Notes: generated from the letters alone by a model not told the origin. Counted from the first letter of the stretch, positions 32,864-43,990 are shown. The stretch: DNA of 64,000 nt from Varanus komodoensis (GCF_004798865.1 NW_025335268.1:72430546-72494545); one strand, 5' to 3'. Numbers and translations are program-made.

Positions 32864-33089
32864 GGTGTCATGGTTCAGAGCTGGGACTCAGGCGATCCGG
32901 GTTCAAGTCCCTGCTCAGCCATGGAGCCCACTGGGTGACTTGGGGCCAGGCCCAGACGCTCAGCCCAACCTACCTCGCAGGGTTGCTGTTGTTGTGGGGA
33001 TAAGATGGAGGAGGAGAATGATGTCAGCTGCCTTGAGCGCTTTGTAGGAAAAAGGCAGGCTATAAATCGCAATATAAATAAATAAACAA
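32864..33089 (+). repeat. tRNA-derived CORE-type SINE, first of a tandem pair
   Basis: B box GGGTTCAAGTCCC, core 'CACTGGGTGACTTGGGGCC', 'CCTACCTCGCAGGGTTG', tail 'TTGTAGGAAAAAGGCAGGC' and an (AAAT)n end. The A-box region is partial. Confidence 0.88.
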
Positions 33090-33290
33090 ACTCAGGAGAT
33101 CCGGGTTCGAGTCCCCGCTCAGTCATGGAGCCCACTGGGTGACCTTGGGCCACTCACAGACTCTCAGCCCAACCCACCTCACAGGTTTGTTGTGGGGATA
33201 AGAGAGAGGAGGTGAATGATGTAAGCTGCCTTGAGCCCTTTGTAGGAAAAAGGCAGGATATAAATTGAAAAGTAAATAAATAAATAAATT
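33090..33290 (+). repeat. tRNA-derived CORE-type SINE, second of a tandem pair
   Basis: Starts at 'CTCAGGAGATCCGGGTTCG', missing roughly the first 20 bases of the head, and continues through the same core and tail to (AAAT)n. It lies directly behind the (AAAT)n of the first copy, giving a head-to-tail dimer with a period of about 204 bp. Confidence 0.88.
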
Positions 33291-33291
33291 C

Positions 33292-33455
33292 TGGTGTTCA
33301 TTCAAGTTCTGGTCTATTTTAGATTCTGTTGAAGTTTTTAAAGTCTGTTTTATTATTATGCAACTCTATGTTATTGGTTCTGAGTCTTGCTTCGTGATTT
33401 GCCCAGAGGGCTTCAGCTACTGGGCCAAATAGAAATGCAATAACTAAATGCTGTA
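33292..33455 (+). repeat. Old L2-like LINE 3' tail
   Basis: AT-rich 3' UTR and 'GATTTGCCCAGAGGGCTTCA ... TACTGGGCCAAATAGAAATGC', a diverged form of the L2 terminal hairpin. Confidence 0.6.
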
Positions 33456-33700
33456 GAACTCGAAAACAGAAGCATAGAACAAACGTGGGACAGCCATCAA
33501 AATATTTCAAATGCTGAAGATAAAAAAGATGGAGATTGTTTAAAAGCAATGGGTTAAAATGTCTTTTCGAAAGGCCTTCCTTAAAGACCAGCCTTCAGAA
33601 GGCTGTTCACGAGAAAGGGAGATGGGGGTCCATGGGATGGGAGTCCCAGAACCTGGGTGCAGCCATCAAAAAGACCTTCTCCCTTGTCCCAACTTAGCCT
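33456..33700 (-). repeat. Old L2-like LINE fragment
   Basis: Antisense 'AAAATGTCTTTTCGAAAGGC' and 'GCCATCAAAAAGACCTTCTC' correspond to the L2 FKK and AFSAV segments. Degraded. Confidence 0.4.
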
Positions 33701-34089
33701 ATCTGGAGTGTTGTTGGGAAATACAAGAGAAGGTAACTGTTGATGGCTTGTTTTTCTTCCCATCCGTGCAAACGTTTTCTGTTTGTCTCATATATCTTCA
33801 TTGAACGGAATGCTGGCAAGACGAGCATGAATGATGTGCTATTCTTAAGGACTAGCTGTCCATTCAGAATATCTTTGAAATAGTGCTGTGACCACAGAAT
33901 GCATTTCCCTCATTCAGATCTTGCCTTCCCAAGAGGGATCGGAAGATGGGCTTTTCCAGTGGTTTCTTCCATCCAGGCCACGGCCAGGACATGGGCTTTA
34001 TTAGCTTCAAGCAAGACTGCTATTTCAGATTCCATCAGCTCAGGGATGTTGGATAAATCCTTACGGATTCAATCTCATTTGGATTTCTG
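33701..34089. other. No gene recognised
   Basis: Unique-looking sequence between L2 remnants. Confidence 0.4.
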
Positions 34090-34388
34090 TGAACCAGGAC
34101 GGGGCCTTCTCAGTGGCCGCCCCCATGTGGTAGAGTCCCTTCTCAAGTGAAGTGCGATTAGACCCTGCTGAGAATGTTTTTCAATGTAAAAGCGTTCTTG
34201 TTTTCTCTCGTCTCCTGATTGTTTTGCTTCTCTGATAGACGATTGTGGTCATATTTCAACCCTTTTATTGCAATGGTGATGTGGTACTAGGTTTTATTGC
34301 TATCTGTGTTATCTATATTTATAAATCTCTCTGTGCTCCTGCTTTAAGGGAAGGACAAGATATAAGAGCTTCAAATAAAGATATACTT
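34090..34388 (+). repeat. Old L2-like LINE 3' end
   Basis: 'GGGGCCTTCTCAGTGGCCGC' (the AFSVAAP region), an AT-rich UTR, then 'GGGAAGGACAAGATATAAGA' with AAATAAAG. Diverged, no open frame. Confidence 0.55.
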
Positions 34389-35023
34389 GGGGTCCAAGGC
34401 TGGGGAAAAAAATAGCAGCTTACTTTCATCCAAGGACAACGCTCAGGGCTGAGGAGAGATCTGAACAAGCGACTCCCCACCTCACACACTTGTATGAAAG
34501 GTGCAGTCTGTGTGCTGCCTGGCCCAATCCATCCGTCTCGCCACGCTTTTACTCCCAAGCAAAGTTGGTTGCAGAATTTTAGCCATATTGTGGTGCCTGA
34601 TTTGTACCCCTCCATCATCAGGAAAGGAACTCCTTTCCACTTTCTCTGTGGTATATCAGAAACTCATGACCAACAGATGAAATTGGGTAAGGTAAGCTTA
34701 GACAGAATGCAAAAGATGTGCCTGTTGATAGGACGTTGTTTCGTTGTTCGGATTCTTAATCACAATCTTACTGTGGGAGGAAAGAGTTTGCTTCACCGTT
34801 GGAAATGTGGCCTGGAGGTTTTTGGCCTCCCTGACAAGAAAGCCATCCCACTTGGCTTTCTTGCTCGAGCCACCTACTCTGCGGCTGAAAGAGGAGCAGT
34901 TCAGAGTTTTGCAGAAGCATTCTACAAGCGCAGTTGTTCCAGTCTTGCAGTACAACCATCCTGGATTAACTGGAGTAAACTCTAGGAACCACATATGGCA
35001 TTGCTTTCCTCAGCCTCATGTCA
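34389..35023. other. No gene recognised
   Basis: A 163-codon plus-strand frame covers 34494-34985 but resembles no known protein and lacks splice-site support. Confidence 0.4.
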
Positions 35024-35110
35024 GTATAGAATCATAGAATAGTAGAGTTGGAAGGGGCCATGAAGACCATCAGGTCCTACCCCCTGCTGTTATGTTACAC
35101 CATCCCATAA
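35024..35110 (-). repeat. CR1-type LINE 3' tail (family B)
   Basis: TATAGAATCATAGAATAG, then 'GTTGGAAGGGGCCATGAAGA' and CCCCCTGCTGTTATG: the terminal ~85 bp on the minus strand. Confidence 0.85.
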
Positions 35111-35227
35111 TCCATAATCCTTGTCCATTGATCAGGCATCAATCATTCTTATCCATAATCCTTGTTCATTGATCAGGCAGGCTGGTGCTGATGAGCTTTG
35201 TAGCCCAACAGCTGGAGAAGACTGCTT

Positions 35228-35435
35228 TGCCAGGAAGTACTTCCAGGGGTTGGGACCCCCAGGGTATGGAATGGGCTTCCCCCGGAGGTGGTTGAGGCCC
35301 CATCGGTGCGGGTGTTCAAGGATAGGCTGGACGTGCTCATGGTGGGCATGTCGTGAGCGGAGCCAGCTAGAGCCGGGGGTCAGACTAGATAGCCCAGGGT
35401 ACCCCTTCCGATTCACTCTCCTTCTACATTTTATG
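35228..35435 (+). repeat. CR1-type LINE 3' end (family A)
   Basis: From the DARKYF region ('CCAGGAAGTACTTCCAGGG') through 'GAATGGGCTTCCCCCGGAGG' to the tail GGGTCAGACTAGATAGCCC. The terminal octamer is decayed (TTCTACATTTTATG). It is the only plus-oriented family A copy right of the CpG island. Confidence 0.85.
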
Positions 35436-35689
35436 CAACTGGCTCTCAAAACCAGGACCTTGTTGAGAAACCACTGCATTCAAAACCAGACCTCAGCATT
35501 CGGCTTCCCGTGTATTCCTTGAACAAACCCAGCATCGCTCCGAATTACACTTCAGGTTTAAATCCTGCCATTCTTGTAACTCCTCCTTTGCACAAAACAC
35601 GGCAGTGCAGCCCTGCAAGGGGAGGGGCAGTGGGGGGTGGTAGAAATCAATCCCTGCCTGGCTTCCAACAATACCTTCATTTCTTTGTG

Positions 35690-36130
35690 CACATTTTTTC
35701 CTATTTAAAAAAGGGAAACAAATATTACCCTTTCCTTGAAGCAAGTATTATCTCTGCAGTAGATGAAGTCCGTCTCTCTGTGTGCTTGTGATGACTCAAG
35801 CCGTTTACATTTCCTGATGGATGGATGAGAGCCCCAAAGCCTCTTTTTTAATATTGTTATTTGATTTTCAAAGGTGGCGTATAAAACTCGCTTATTATTC
35901 TTTTATCTCCTACCTCTCACGCGCAGCCGTTTGTTTTCATTCACAGAAATGAAAGCCATGTGCAAAACCCCGGAGAGTATTAAACACTCAACAAATTGGC
36001 AAGAGAAGAAGGCAGTGCAGGGAAAAACCAGGAGAGACACTGGGCAGGTGACTCACCTCTGCAGACAGATGCTCGTCAGGACGCCTTTCTGTTATTAAAC
36101 GTCTGTTCTTAATTCATGGCAGAGGAGAGC
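35690..36130. promoter_or_regulatory. Candidate conserved non-coding block
   Basis: Repeat-free. Words include TGATGACTCAAGCCGTTTAC (AP-1-like TGACTCA), GTATTAAACACTC, GCAGGTGACTCACCTC and TCTGTTATTAAACGTC. Short open frames only. Regulatory role inferred. Confidence 0.28.
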
Positions 36131-37099
36131 AGGAACCAGGTGGAACGTCAGCTACCCGACCCCCCGGTCCGACCCAGCCCTGCAATAATTCCATTAGGAA
36201 AGACATTCTGGGCCCAGCATGGAGGGCAACAGGCCAGGCAAGGGTACTTTCTGCGAACAGTTCTCAAACCGTTCCCTTGGAGAGAGATCATGACCTCCAA
36301 GAAAGACCGTGCTATTTGACTTGCCGTAGAATTTGGATATAACATGGTTAGATTCCCTAGGCATTATTGATTTAAATTTGTTTCTAGCCTGTATGTAAGA
36401 GTGGGATTCTCTGAAGGTGGTGTACAAGATAAAAACCACGCAGAACAGATGCGAGAAAAGACATGGGGCTGCATTAAAAGGTGATTGCCGATATTTAATG
36501 GATCGGAAAAAGCAGATATTGCCAATAAGACACAGCAGCCCAAGACACTGTGGGAAGGGCAGGGGAAAGAGATGAGCCAGCGGGGCTTTGAAAGGAATAA
36601 TAGGCCCAACCTTCTGAAGGAAGTTGATGTCAGAGATGTGGGGCCACCACTGATAAGACCTTCTTTTTTGTGCTCTCAAGCCCTTAGTGGTAGAAAAATG
36701 AGAAGACCCTCTTTTGATGGCTTCCTCTTGAGAGAAAGTTGGAACAGGAGAAGGTAGTCCAGATCCTCTTTAAAGGTTAGAATCCAGCATTTTTAATTGC
36801 TCATGGAAATACAGGGCAGCAAGTGACGGATCGGCGTCACAGGAGCTGGCTCAAAGACCCAGAGAAGACTAACTGGACTCAGGGAAGGCATTGTTGAAGA
36901 GGACGCCTGAATGGCTTCCGTCAGGCGAGTTCACACATTACACGTGGCCACCCTGGGCTTGTTGGCAGCGCCCTTCCTTGCAATGACAGAGAGGCACTCT
37001 GATCTGCGCACTTTTCGATGCATCGCAAAGTCAGTTCTGTCCCCCAGGAACTTCCCAGGATACGGCTTTTAATAAGGGTTCGGCAGAAAAAGCTACTTG
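36131..37099. other. No gene recognised; possible very old L2 at 36370-36740 (-)
   Basis: The antisense word 'GGGGCCACCACTGATAAGACC' without an obvious tail suggests a decayed L2 near 36640. The 161-codon minus frame at 36194-36679 is unrecognised. No exon supported. Confidence 0.35.
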
Positions 37100-37200
37100 C
37101 TGTAATTAGTTTCAGATTGTTTAATCACCATTTTTGTCAGTTGTAAGCCACCTGGATTGCATTTACAGAAGGAGGGGGGCAGAAACACCAGAAATTAGAT
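37100..37200 (+). repeat. Old L2-like LINE 3' tail
   Basis: 'AGTTGTAAGCCACCTGGAT' followed by a weak terminal hairpin and AGAAATTAGATAGA. Confidence 0.45.
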
Positions 37201-37232
37201 AGACGGATATGTGAGAGTTTCTCTTTTGAAAA

Positions 37233-37440
37233 TAAGTTTGAGCATGACGTGGCACTGTGGAGTAGTGGTTAGAGCACTGGACAGAGGCTGGAGCTTGGGG
37301 ACCCGAGTCCTAGTAGCCTCTTGGCCAGGAACTTGCTGAGCAAGCCACCCATGAGCTCCATGGCTGAGGGTAACTAGAACCTGGATCTGCCAGGTGCCCC
37401 GTCCAAGACTTGAACCTTCGCACCAGGCTGGCTCCCAGTG
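37233..37440. repeat. Two tRNA-SINE heads in opposite orientation
   Basis: 37240-37310 (+) carries GTAGTGGTTAGAGCACTGG and GGGGACCCGAGTCC, a tRNA-like head. 37350-37440 (-) carries GCTCCATGGCTGAGGGTAAC and GAACCTGGATCTGCC, the antisense head/core of the CORE-type SINE. Both are partial. Confidence 0.6.
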
Positions 37441-38844
37441 CATGGGATATGCATAGGGTTGGACTTGGGGCACGACATTTGCTCCCTCAGGCAAAGGACA
37501 GAATGCCACCTCCACCCCACATACCCCCCCCCACACACACACAGAAGCACCTGCAAAGGTGAAGGAACTGGCCAAGCTGGCATCAGATCTTTCATCAGTG
37601 ATGAAGAGGAGACAGTGACGTCCAAAGTGCCCGGAAGCGGCGAGCAAACTGAGGGGGCACCAGCAAGCCACGTGGTCTGCCCCCCAACCTCTCACTGCCA
37701 CCGCTGCCCCTCCGCACCTGCCCCCCGAGGTGGTGACCTCACTCCGCCGAACAGCAGGGCCAGCCCACTTCGGCTGAATCCAAATCTGGTCTGTCTGTTA
37801 ACTCGTGTGGGATTAACACAGAGCAGCAGAGGTCCAAAGCCGAGGCCAGAAGCTGAAATGGGAACCCTCCTGGTCACAGATTGGCATGGGGCACGATCCA
37901 CTTGGAAGCCCCACCAGGCTGCACCAGAGGGGCATAAAGCACTGTGCCAAACTGCCTGGAGCACCGGGAAGCCCCCGTTCCACAGCCGTTCACCGCCTGC
38001 ACTCATCCCGCAACTCATCCAGGGCTGAGAAAAGATTGGGTCTAGACTTCATCCTGGCTAGAGAAGGCCTACTGAAGTCAGGGGGACTCAAATCCGCTGT
38101 GCTGACCTTAATTCCCATTCACTTCAGTGGGCCTGCTCATCACGGCTAAGAGTGGACCTAGCCCAAAGAATATGCAGAAAATACCCGGATTATGGTCCAG
38201 AGCAATTGGCACACACTCCCTGCATAATATTGCCAAGGAACCTGCTTGTTGAATTTTACTTCAGGCATCTTTTCACTGAAGTTCAGTTCCCTTAGGCAAG
38301 TTTAGCTCTGAGCCCCTCAATTAATTGGCATAACCAAATGAGCAAGCCTCCATTTTACGACTTTAGGGAAGACAGACTATCTGTAGGCTGGATAGATCTG
38401 GAGAAAGCTGCTAAGGGTGGGAAGGAATAATCCAATATTCTGTCGTGATGAAAGCTATTACTTTAAACAATGACTCAAGTCGACATATCCTGCGGCTCTT
38501 GGCAAGATTTATACCTCTGACACGCAAACACAACAGAAATGCTGTAGCTCCGAAGGACAAAGGACCCTCTGAATAACCCAGGAACTCCCCTTTGACCCTT
38601 TGAAAAAGTTGCCACCAGAGGGAGGAAAATCCGAGGACAGAAGAAGCTCCAATGCGAAAGGATGGAGTTATCAACGAAACAGCAGTTGAAAGAAAATCTC
38701 TGCTGAGTTCAGCAAAAATATCTGTGGTGGATACAGAGCAGAGTGTGAGTAATACCGGTCCTTTCAGGGAAACTGCTCCATGCACAGCAGGCCCATTTGG
38801 AAGTGTCCAATCCCACGGTTTTCTTTTCTGGATGAGTCTTCCGT
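37441..38844. other. No gene recognised
   Basis: Unique-looking sequence with a C-run plus (CA)n near 37525-37543. At 38055-38150 'CCCATTCACTTCAGTGGGCC' and flanking words weakly resemble palindromic family E. Open frames of 108-196 codons on both strands overlap and are not recognised. Confidence 0.4.
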
Positions 38845-38900
38845 GATGGCCATGCTTGCTGGGGATGATGGGAGTTAGGGGTCAACAGCTCAGAAGGACA
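38845..38900. repeat. Half copy of palindromic family D
   Basis: GGCCATGCTTGCTGGGGATG followed by ATGGGAGTTAGGGGTC, the right half of the family. Confidence 0.5.
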
Positions 38901-38959
38901 GTTGGTGCTGCCACAAACACCCAGTGCTGTAAGTGCGTCTAAAAATATTTCCACATTTA

Positions 38960-39180
38960 AAAAATGTAGAGAAGCACAAACGTATATGTCAAGAAAGTCC
39001 TTTGTTGTATTTACAGGCCATCCAGTCATCTCTAGCAGCAAAGCTATTAAGGCTATTAGTCCTCATGGTCCTATGCTACCTCCAGGAGCAGAGGCAGTAT
39101 GCCCATGTATGCCAGCTGCTGGGGAACATGGGTGGGAGGGTGCTGCTTCATAAGTCCTGAGTTTGGTTTGCCCACAAGCT
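38960..39180 (+). repeat. CR1-like LINE 3' end, family C
   Basis: Contains CCTCATGGTCCTATGCTACC and GCCAGCTGCTGGGGAACATG, as in the 3040 and 8925 copies. The terminal part is lost. Confidence 0.65.
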
Positions 39181-39318
39181 GCTGGTTGAGCAATGTGTGA
39201 AAAGAATGACGGATTTGATAAACCCGGGTTCCGATACAGCAGGGCTTTCCCATGTTCTCACTACGTATACGTGTTTGTCTGTGCGTGTGTTGTGCAGGGA
39301 GAGACAAGAGGAACAGGG

Positions 39319-39375
39319 AGAGAAGAGAAGAGAAGAGAAGAGAAGAGAAGAGAAGAGAAGAGAAGAGAAGAGAAA
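39319..39375. repeat. (GAAGA)n microsatellite
   Basis: About eleven AGAGA/GAAGA pentamers, purine-only on the plus strand. Confidence 0.97.
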
Positions 39376-39709
39376 AAAGATTGCCGTAGTTGTGTAACAG
39401 GGGTTGGGAATCTTCAGCCAGTGGCCAAACTTGGGCTCCGGGAGTCCCAGTCCAGCCATCTTGGGTTCCCCAGAAAACCATGCCTCCTCCCCATGGCTCC
39501 AACCCTTTCCCCAAATCACCAATCCTTGGGCAATTGGCTGACTTTGGTGTACTTAATCCCATGCCAAATGGTCAACAAGCATCTCCTAAGACTTCATTGG
39601 CAGTAGGAAGAGCTTTAAAGGGGGAATATGCTGGTGTTTTTGTAACATTTGTGGAGCTTGTCTGAAGTTGAATTTTGGCTCTCAGGAGAAGGTGGTTTAG
39701 CAGCCCTCG
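39376..39709. other. No gene recognised
   Basis: Starts with a possible family D remnant (GGGTTGGGAATCTTCAGCC). Otherwise unique-looking. Confidence 0.35.
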
Positions 39710-40215
39710 CTGTAGAATCTTAGAGCTGGAAGGGCCCTTGAAGGTCACGAAGTACAAGCCTTGCATCTACAAAGTAAGATTCACTGCCTCTAGAAAATGG
39801 GTGCCCAGCCCTGGCTGAAATACCTTTGTTGAAGGAAAACCCACCCCTCCTCAGGGCAGTCTTGTTCCATTCCTGACCATCTCTCTCTGCCTAGGAAATG
39901 TGTTCTAATGCTCAGCCCGAATCTGTGTTGGCTCTAGCCCTGCCCTCTGGAGTACAGGCAAATCTGCTCCTTCTTCTGCATCCCGGCCTTTCCAATATTC
40001 AAAGACCACGATCGCATCTCCCCTTCGTCTTCTTTTCTCCAGGCTCGCCATGCACAGCTCTCTCAAATAGTCCTCATGAGAGTCTAGGTCTCCCCCCGCC
40101 CCGCCCCCCACCGCCCAAATCCTGCATGTCCTTTCTGGAGGACAGCACCAGCTGGGCTGGGTCTTCCCAAAAGGAGAATGATCAGAACCAGACACAATAC
40201 TCTCCATGTGCCCCA
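39710..40215 (-). repeat. Old CR1/L3-like LINE 3' end
   Basis: Starts 'GTAGAATCTTAGAGCTGGAA'. On the minus strand it encodes a decayed LRELCMASLEKRRRRGDAIV segment, the CR1 ORF2 C-terminal motif, and upstream 'CTCATGAGGACTATTTGAGA'. More diverged than families A and B. Confidence 0.75.
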
Positions 40216-40999
40216 CTTAGCTGCCTACCCCAATCGGCCTCCTGGTGGCCATTGGCAGGCGGGCAGGGACCAACAGAGGATATCTCACTCAAGGCCTTAC
40301 CAAACCTGGGTCCAATCCTGAATTAGTCGCAGCTCAAAGCAGATTGTCCGCCTCCCGACGCCATGTTGCGTTTATTATCTGACCCTGGTGGTAGGCACCG
40401 TGCCTTTCGTCCTCCCAGGAGGATGGGGCTGACCTAGCATGGGAGTTCTGGTGTCCTTCCTGGTTCTTTCTGCAAGTCTACCGAGCAGCAGGAACAGCTG
40501 GGATGTTGCTTAATGACCACCATCCATCTCCCCTTTCCAGTTGCAGTTGGCCAAGCCCGTGTGAGTCTCTGTCCTTGGCCGCTCAGTCTGATCCGCTTAC
40601 CGCCGTGCTGTACATCTTGCGACGTGCTGACAAGCCCCCAGTATCTCTGCTCGCTGCTTTGTAGAGGTCTCACTCTTGCATCTAACCTACAGTTGCCTGA
40701 TGTGTTTTCTGCACACCTTCTGGGCATATTTCATTGGTATTGATTTCCCCCCATACAGCAAAAGAAAGTGACTCTCGGTGGTTCATGGCGGTGTTTTGAC
40801 TGCTGCAAAACTGGCTGAAAGTCACTGGCTGCACAAGTACTTTCATCAGAGGCCAGGATGCCTTTTGACAGACCAGCATGGAATGTGCAGGGGATTATAA
40901 TCATGCAAATAGGTGTGAGAAGAGGGATGCTCTGCTGTTGAAATTGGGGCTGGCACAAGGAATCTTACTGCTTCTTTCCCCTTGTTGTTCCTGTAGGAA
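40216..40999. other. No gene recognised
   Basis: Unique-looking sequence. Short open frames only. Confidence 0.4.
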
Positions 41000-41338
41000 G
41001 CATAGAAACATAGAAACAGAGCGAGTCAGAAGGGGTCTCCTGGGCCACCTAGTCTGACCTCCGGCACCAGCCAGCTCCGCTCACGACATGCCCACCATGT
41101 GCACGTCCAGCCTATCCTTGAACACCCCCACTGATGGGGCCTCAACGACCTCCGTGGAAGCCCATTCCACACCCTCGGGGTCCTGACTGTCAGGAAGGGC
41201 TTCCTGGCATCCAAATGGAACCTTGGCTCCCTGAGCTTTGCTCCATTGGAGCGCATCCTGCCTTCCTCTGCCGGGGAGAGCAGGTCTCTCCCCACCTCTG
41301 TCTGACACCCCCTCACATACCTGTATGTCGCCCAAAGA
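41000..41338 (-). repeat. CR1-type LINE 3' end (family A)
   Basis: Minus strand from TYRYVRGC through the tail to CATAGAAACATAGAAACAG. One base is missing in the WNGLPREVV codons near 41150, shifting the frame, so the C-terminus continues in the next frame. Confidence 0.92.
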
Positions 41339-41417
41339 TACATTCAGGGGGACTTTTCACCAATGAGAAATCATGGACAAAACAAAACCAAACAATTAAC
41401 CTTCCATCCTTCTATGG

Positions 41418-41441
41418 ATGGAGGAGGAGGAGGAGGAGGAG
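41418..41441. repeat. (GGA)n microsatellite
   Basis: Seven to eight GGA/GAG units after ATGGAT. Confidence 0.85.
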
Positions 41442-41459
41442 GAAAAACAGCAGAAAGGA

Positions 41460-41780
41460 ACTGCCTCCAACTGTCTGAATGAGGGATGTGTGAGAAATTC
41501 AGTTCATCTTTAACCAGAATTTACCCAGCAAATTTCACTCCTCCAAGAAATGCTCGCGGCCCCCTTTGCAGTCTGTGGTTGAAGTCGGTACCTTTCCAAG
41601 GCAGTGAAGTGACCTGCAGAACAAAGAGGGTGTTTGAAAACTTCATTCAGTTGAAAAAGTGCGCCTAAATAGATGCATCAGATTGAAAAATGTGAACAAG
41701 TCTATTGATCACCTGGAGAAGAAGGTGTACATTTTAAAACGCACGTGAGACACACATTGGGGAAAATATGCATGCAAATA
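41460..41780. promoter_or_regulatory. Candidate conserved non-coding block with octamer
   Basis: Repeat-free, AT-rich at the right end. It has TTGATCACCTGG, TGCATCAGATTG and ATATGCATGCAAATAC; the octamer ATGCAAAT is at 41772-41779. Inferred from motifs. Confidence 0.28.
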
Positions 41781-42522
41781 CAGATACTTTTTGTGCCAGA
41801 AGGAAAACGGTGCCCACAATCTCCCCCAGCCAGGAGTCAGAATGAGCTCAGAATTTGGAGAACCTGGGAAAACCTGGGTTTATACCTCCTCAGACTGAAC
41901 GTCCCACGAATGCACGTACAGCTTCCCCGATGAGCGCTTGGTTGCGGACGTGGCGCCGGCCCCCTCCGCACCACCGCTGCCTTCCCTGGGCCCCCTGCTC
42001 TTTCTAAGCAGCATCCTCACCTCCCCTGGAAGCAAAGGGTTCCACACACCAGCGCTAGCTTCTGCTGAGCCAGGTCTCGCCTGAAGACTGAAGCCTTGTC
42101 CATGCAGAAATGCATGAGCTGGTGTCGGCTGCCGTGAGCTGAGTTTCCTCCCTCCGCATGTTCAAAGCCACATGTCTTTCTTGCACAATGAAAGCATTTC
42201 CAGAAGCACCAACACCCACCATAAATCTCTGAGCATGCACAGAGCGGCTCACTGCACCCAATCTGGTCTTGACTCCTAGGAGCTCTCCTGATGAGTATGT
42301 CTGGGCCCCATCCTTTTGGGAGGGGCCTTCTGGAAGTGAGCAACCCCCTCTGAACGCAGACCCTCCCATTGGCCACCCTCCTCTGCTGATGTCACTTCAT
42401 GCAGTCCAAAGCCATGCTCACCTTGCCTGTCTCTGAGAAACCCCCTTGTTCCAGCCCCTTCCCTCCCCAGTAGCTGCACATCTCGGTCCTTCGCAGAGGC
42501 TGCCTGCACACCTGGGGAGCCT
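41781..42522. other. No gene recognised
   Basis: Moderately GC-rich sequence. The overlapping minus-strand frames (104-119 codons) are unrecognised. Confidence 0.4.
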
Positions 42523-42600
42523 GACCTTATTTATTTATTTAGAAAATTTCTATGCCGCCCCATTCGCCGAAGCCTCGGGGCGGCTCACAAAACATCTGGA
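42523..42600 (-). repeat. L2-type LINE terminal tail only
   Basis: TTATTTATTTATTTAG, then 'ATGCCGCCCCATTCGCCGAA ... CGGGGCGGCTCAC', the last ~75 bp of an L2 in antisense. A very short insertion. Confidence 0.88.
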
Positions 42601-42884
42601 GTTGGACCACATTCCGAGGTGGCCTGGGGCAATTTCTCCTCCTTCGAGCTCCATTCGACAGGCCTTGAGAATGTGTGCCAAGAGCAGCCATCTTTCTCCT
42701 TGCCTGCACAGCACAACACCAAGAGGCCGAACTTGAGGACGACTTTTCCCCAGTCCCAATCTCATCCTAGCGATGGATTCAGTCAACATTCTGGCTCCCT
42801 CGGCAGCCTCTCCTGCCCTTCACTTCCCCATCTGCACATGACCCAGAACACCATTATAAAAATTGCTGTTATCGTGGCTAACAG

Positions 42885-42980
42885 CAGAATCCCATGCACT
42901 TCTACTCAGAAGTAAATCCCATTTCATGCAAGGGGCTTACACCCAGGTAAGCACATGCAAGGACACAGCCCAAGGCTTCC
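42885..42980. repeat. Palindromic family E (foldback repeat)
   Basis: 'AGAATCCCATGCACTTCTAC' then 'CAGAAGTAAATCCCATTTC' and 'GGGGCTTACACCCAGGTAAG' then CACATGCAAGGA. The two halves are imperfect reverse complements around a central CCCAT...GGGG. The same pattern occurs at 50560-50650. Confidence 0.6.
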
Positions 42981-43099
42981 ATTTTGGGGCACTTCATTGT
43001 GAGTTATTTGGTTGAGTGAAGCAGGAAGCCAACCTCCGTCTGACTGTGCAGAGAAGTGGAATGCTTCAGAGACCCGGCTGGGTGAAATGAGCCAGAGGC

Positions 43100-43175
43100 T
43101 TTTTCCTTGATCCAAAGGATTCTGGGAGTTGTAGACCCAACACACCTGGAAGGTACTGGATTGGGGAAGGCAACT
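43100..43175. repeat. Partial palindromic family D copy
   Basis: 'GATTCTGGGAGTTGTAGACC' and ACACACCTGGAAGGTAC: right arm only. Confidence 0.5.
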
Positions 43176-43539
43176 ATTGGTTCTCAGGCAAGATCCTTTC
43201 TTAAGTCTAACCTGGACATGTTAGGGATGGCAACTTGACACCTGCCATGTGCAACCCTGGAGTTCCGCCATTCAACCACAGCCCCTCCCGGCTTTTCCAT
43301 AGGAGTCAGTGCTCACATCGGGAGCCTCTGGCTGCTGGAACTTCCCCATTCACTTCTGTGGAGTGAGCTACCCTGCATGCAGGCAGCCACCCCTCCAAAA
43401 AAATGCCCAGTGGGTCACGCATAGCAAGAGAAATCACCTGCCATGTGATTCGTTCCTTCTCAGTGAGGAGAGGGGGAAACCACGACAGCAGACCAGCCTC
43501 TGTGAATATTTGAGCAGCTTCTTAGATTCTGCTCCACTG
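43176..43539. other. No gene recognised
   Basis: Unique-looking sequence; nothing assignable. Confidence 0.4.
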
Positions 43540-43990
43540 TTTGTCTGATGATAGGCTGGAAATACAACAGAGAACATGCAAATCCCCTTATTTCATGCTT
43601 TAAAGAGAATATAATGTAAGAGGTGGAGAAGAACTGTTATAGGATTATTCCCGAGGAAGGGACGCCTGAGGGGCCGCTCCCTTTTTCGGTTTTCCTAACC
43701 TTCTTTCCCTTTTTTAAAAAGACTCAATTGCCCCTAATTGCTATATGCAAAAGCCAATTGAAAACAAATAAAAAAGAAGAAGGGGGTGGGGGAAAGAGCC
43801 TTCTTAATCAGTTCCAGAGCCCTCCTCTTGCATTTAAATTTTAAACATTTCACAGGTCCATAAAGCAACCTGGCATTTAAAGTTGATAAAAGCCAGATTT
43901 GCTTGTTAAATAAATCAGCCAGTCTCCCAGCTTCATTCCCCCCCCCCTTTTTTTTTCATTTTTTAACAAAAAATCAGAGTAAGCTTCTAA
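43540..43990. promoter_or_regulatory. Candidate conserved non-coding block
   Basis: Repeat-free AT-rich sequence with an octamer (ATGCAAAT, 43576-43583), CCCCTAATTGCTATATGC, AAGCCAATTGAAAAC, CTTCTTAATCAG, GCATTTAAATTTTAAAC and GGCATTTAAAGTTGATAAAAG words. It is closed by a C10T9 run near 43938-43956. It looks like vertebrate enhancer DNA, but conservation is untested. Confidence 0.35.

Noticed and set aside
34494-34985. 163-codon plus-strand frame
   Set aside because: No recognisable motif, and a minus-strand frame of similar length shadows it; no splice support.
37240-37310. tRNA gene on the plus strand
   Set aside because: Head of a tRNA-derived SINE; the acceptor stem is missing.
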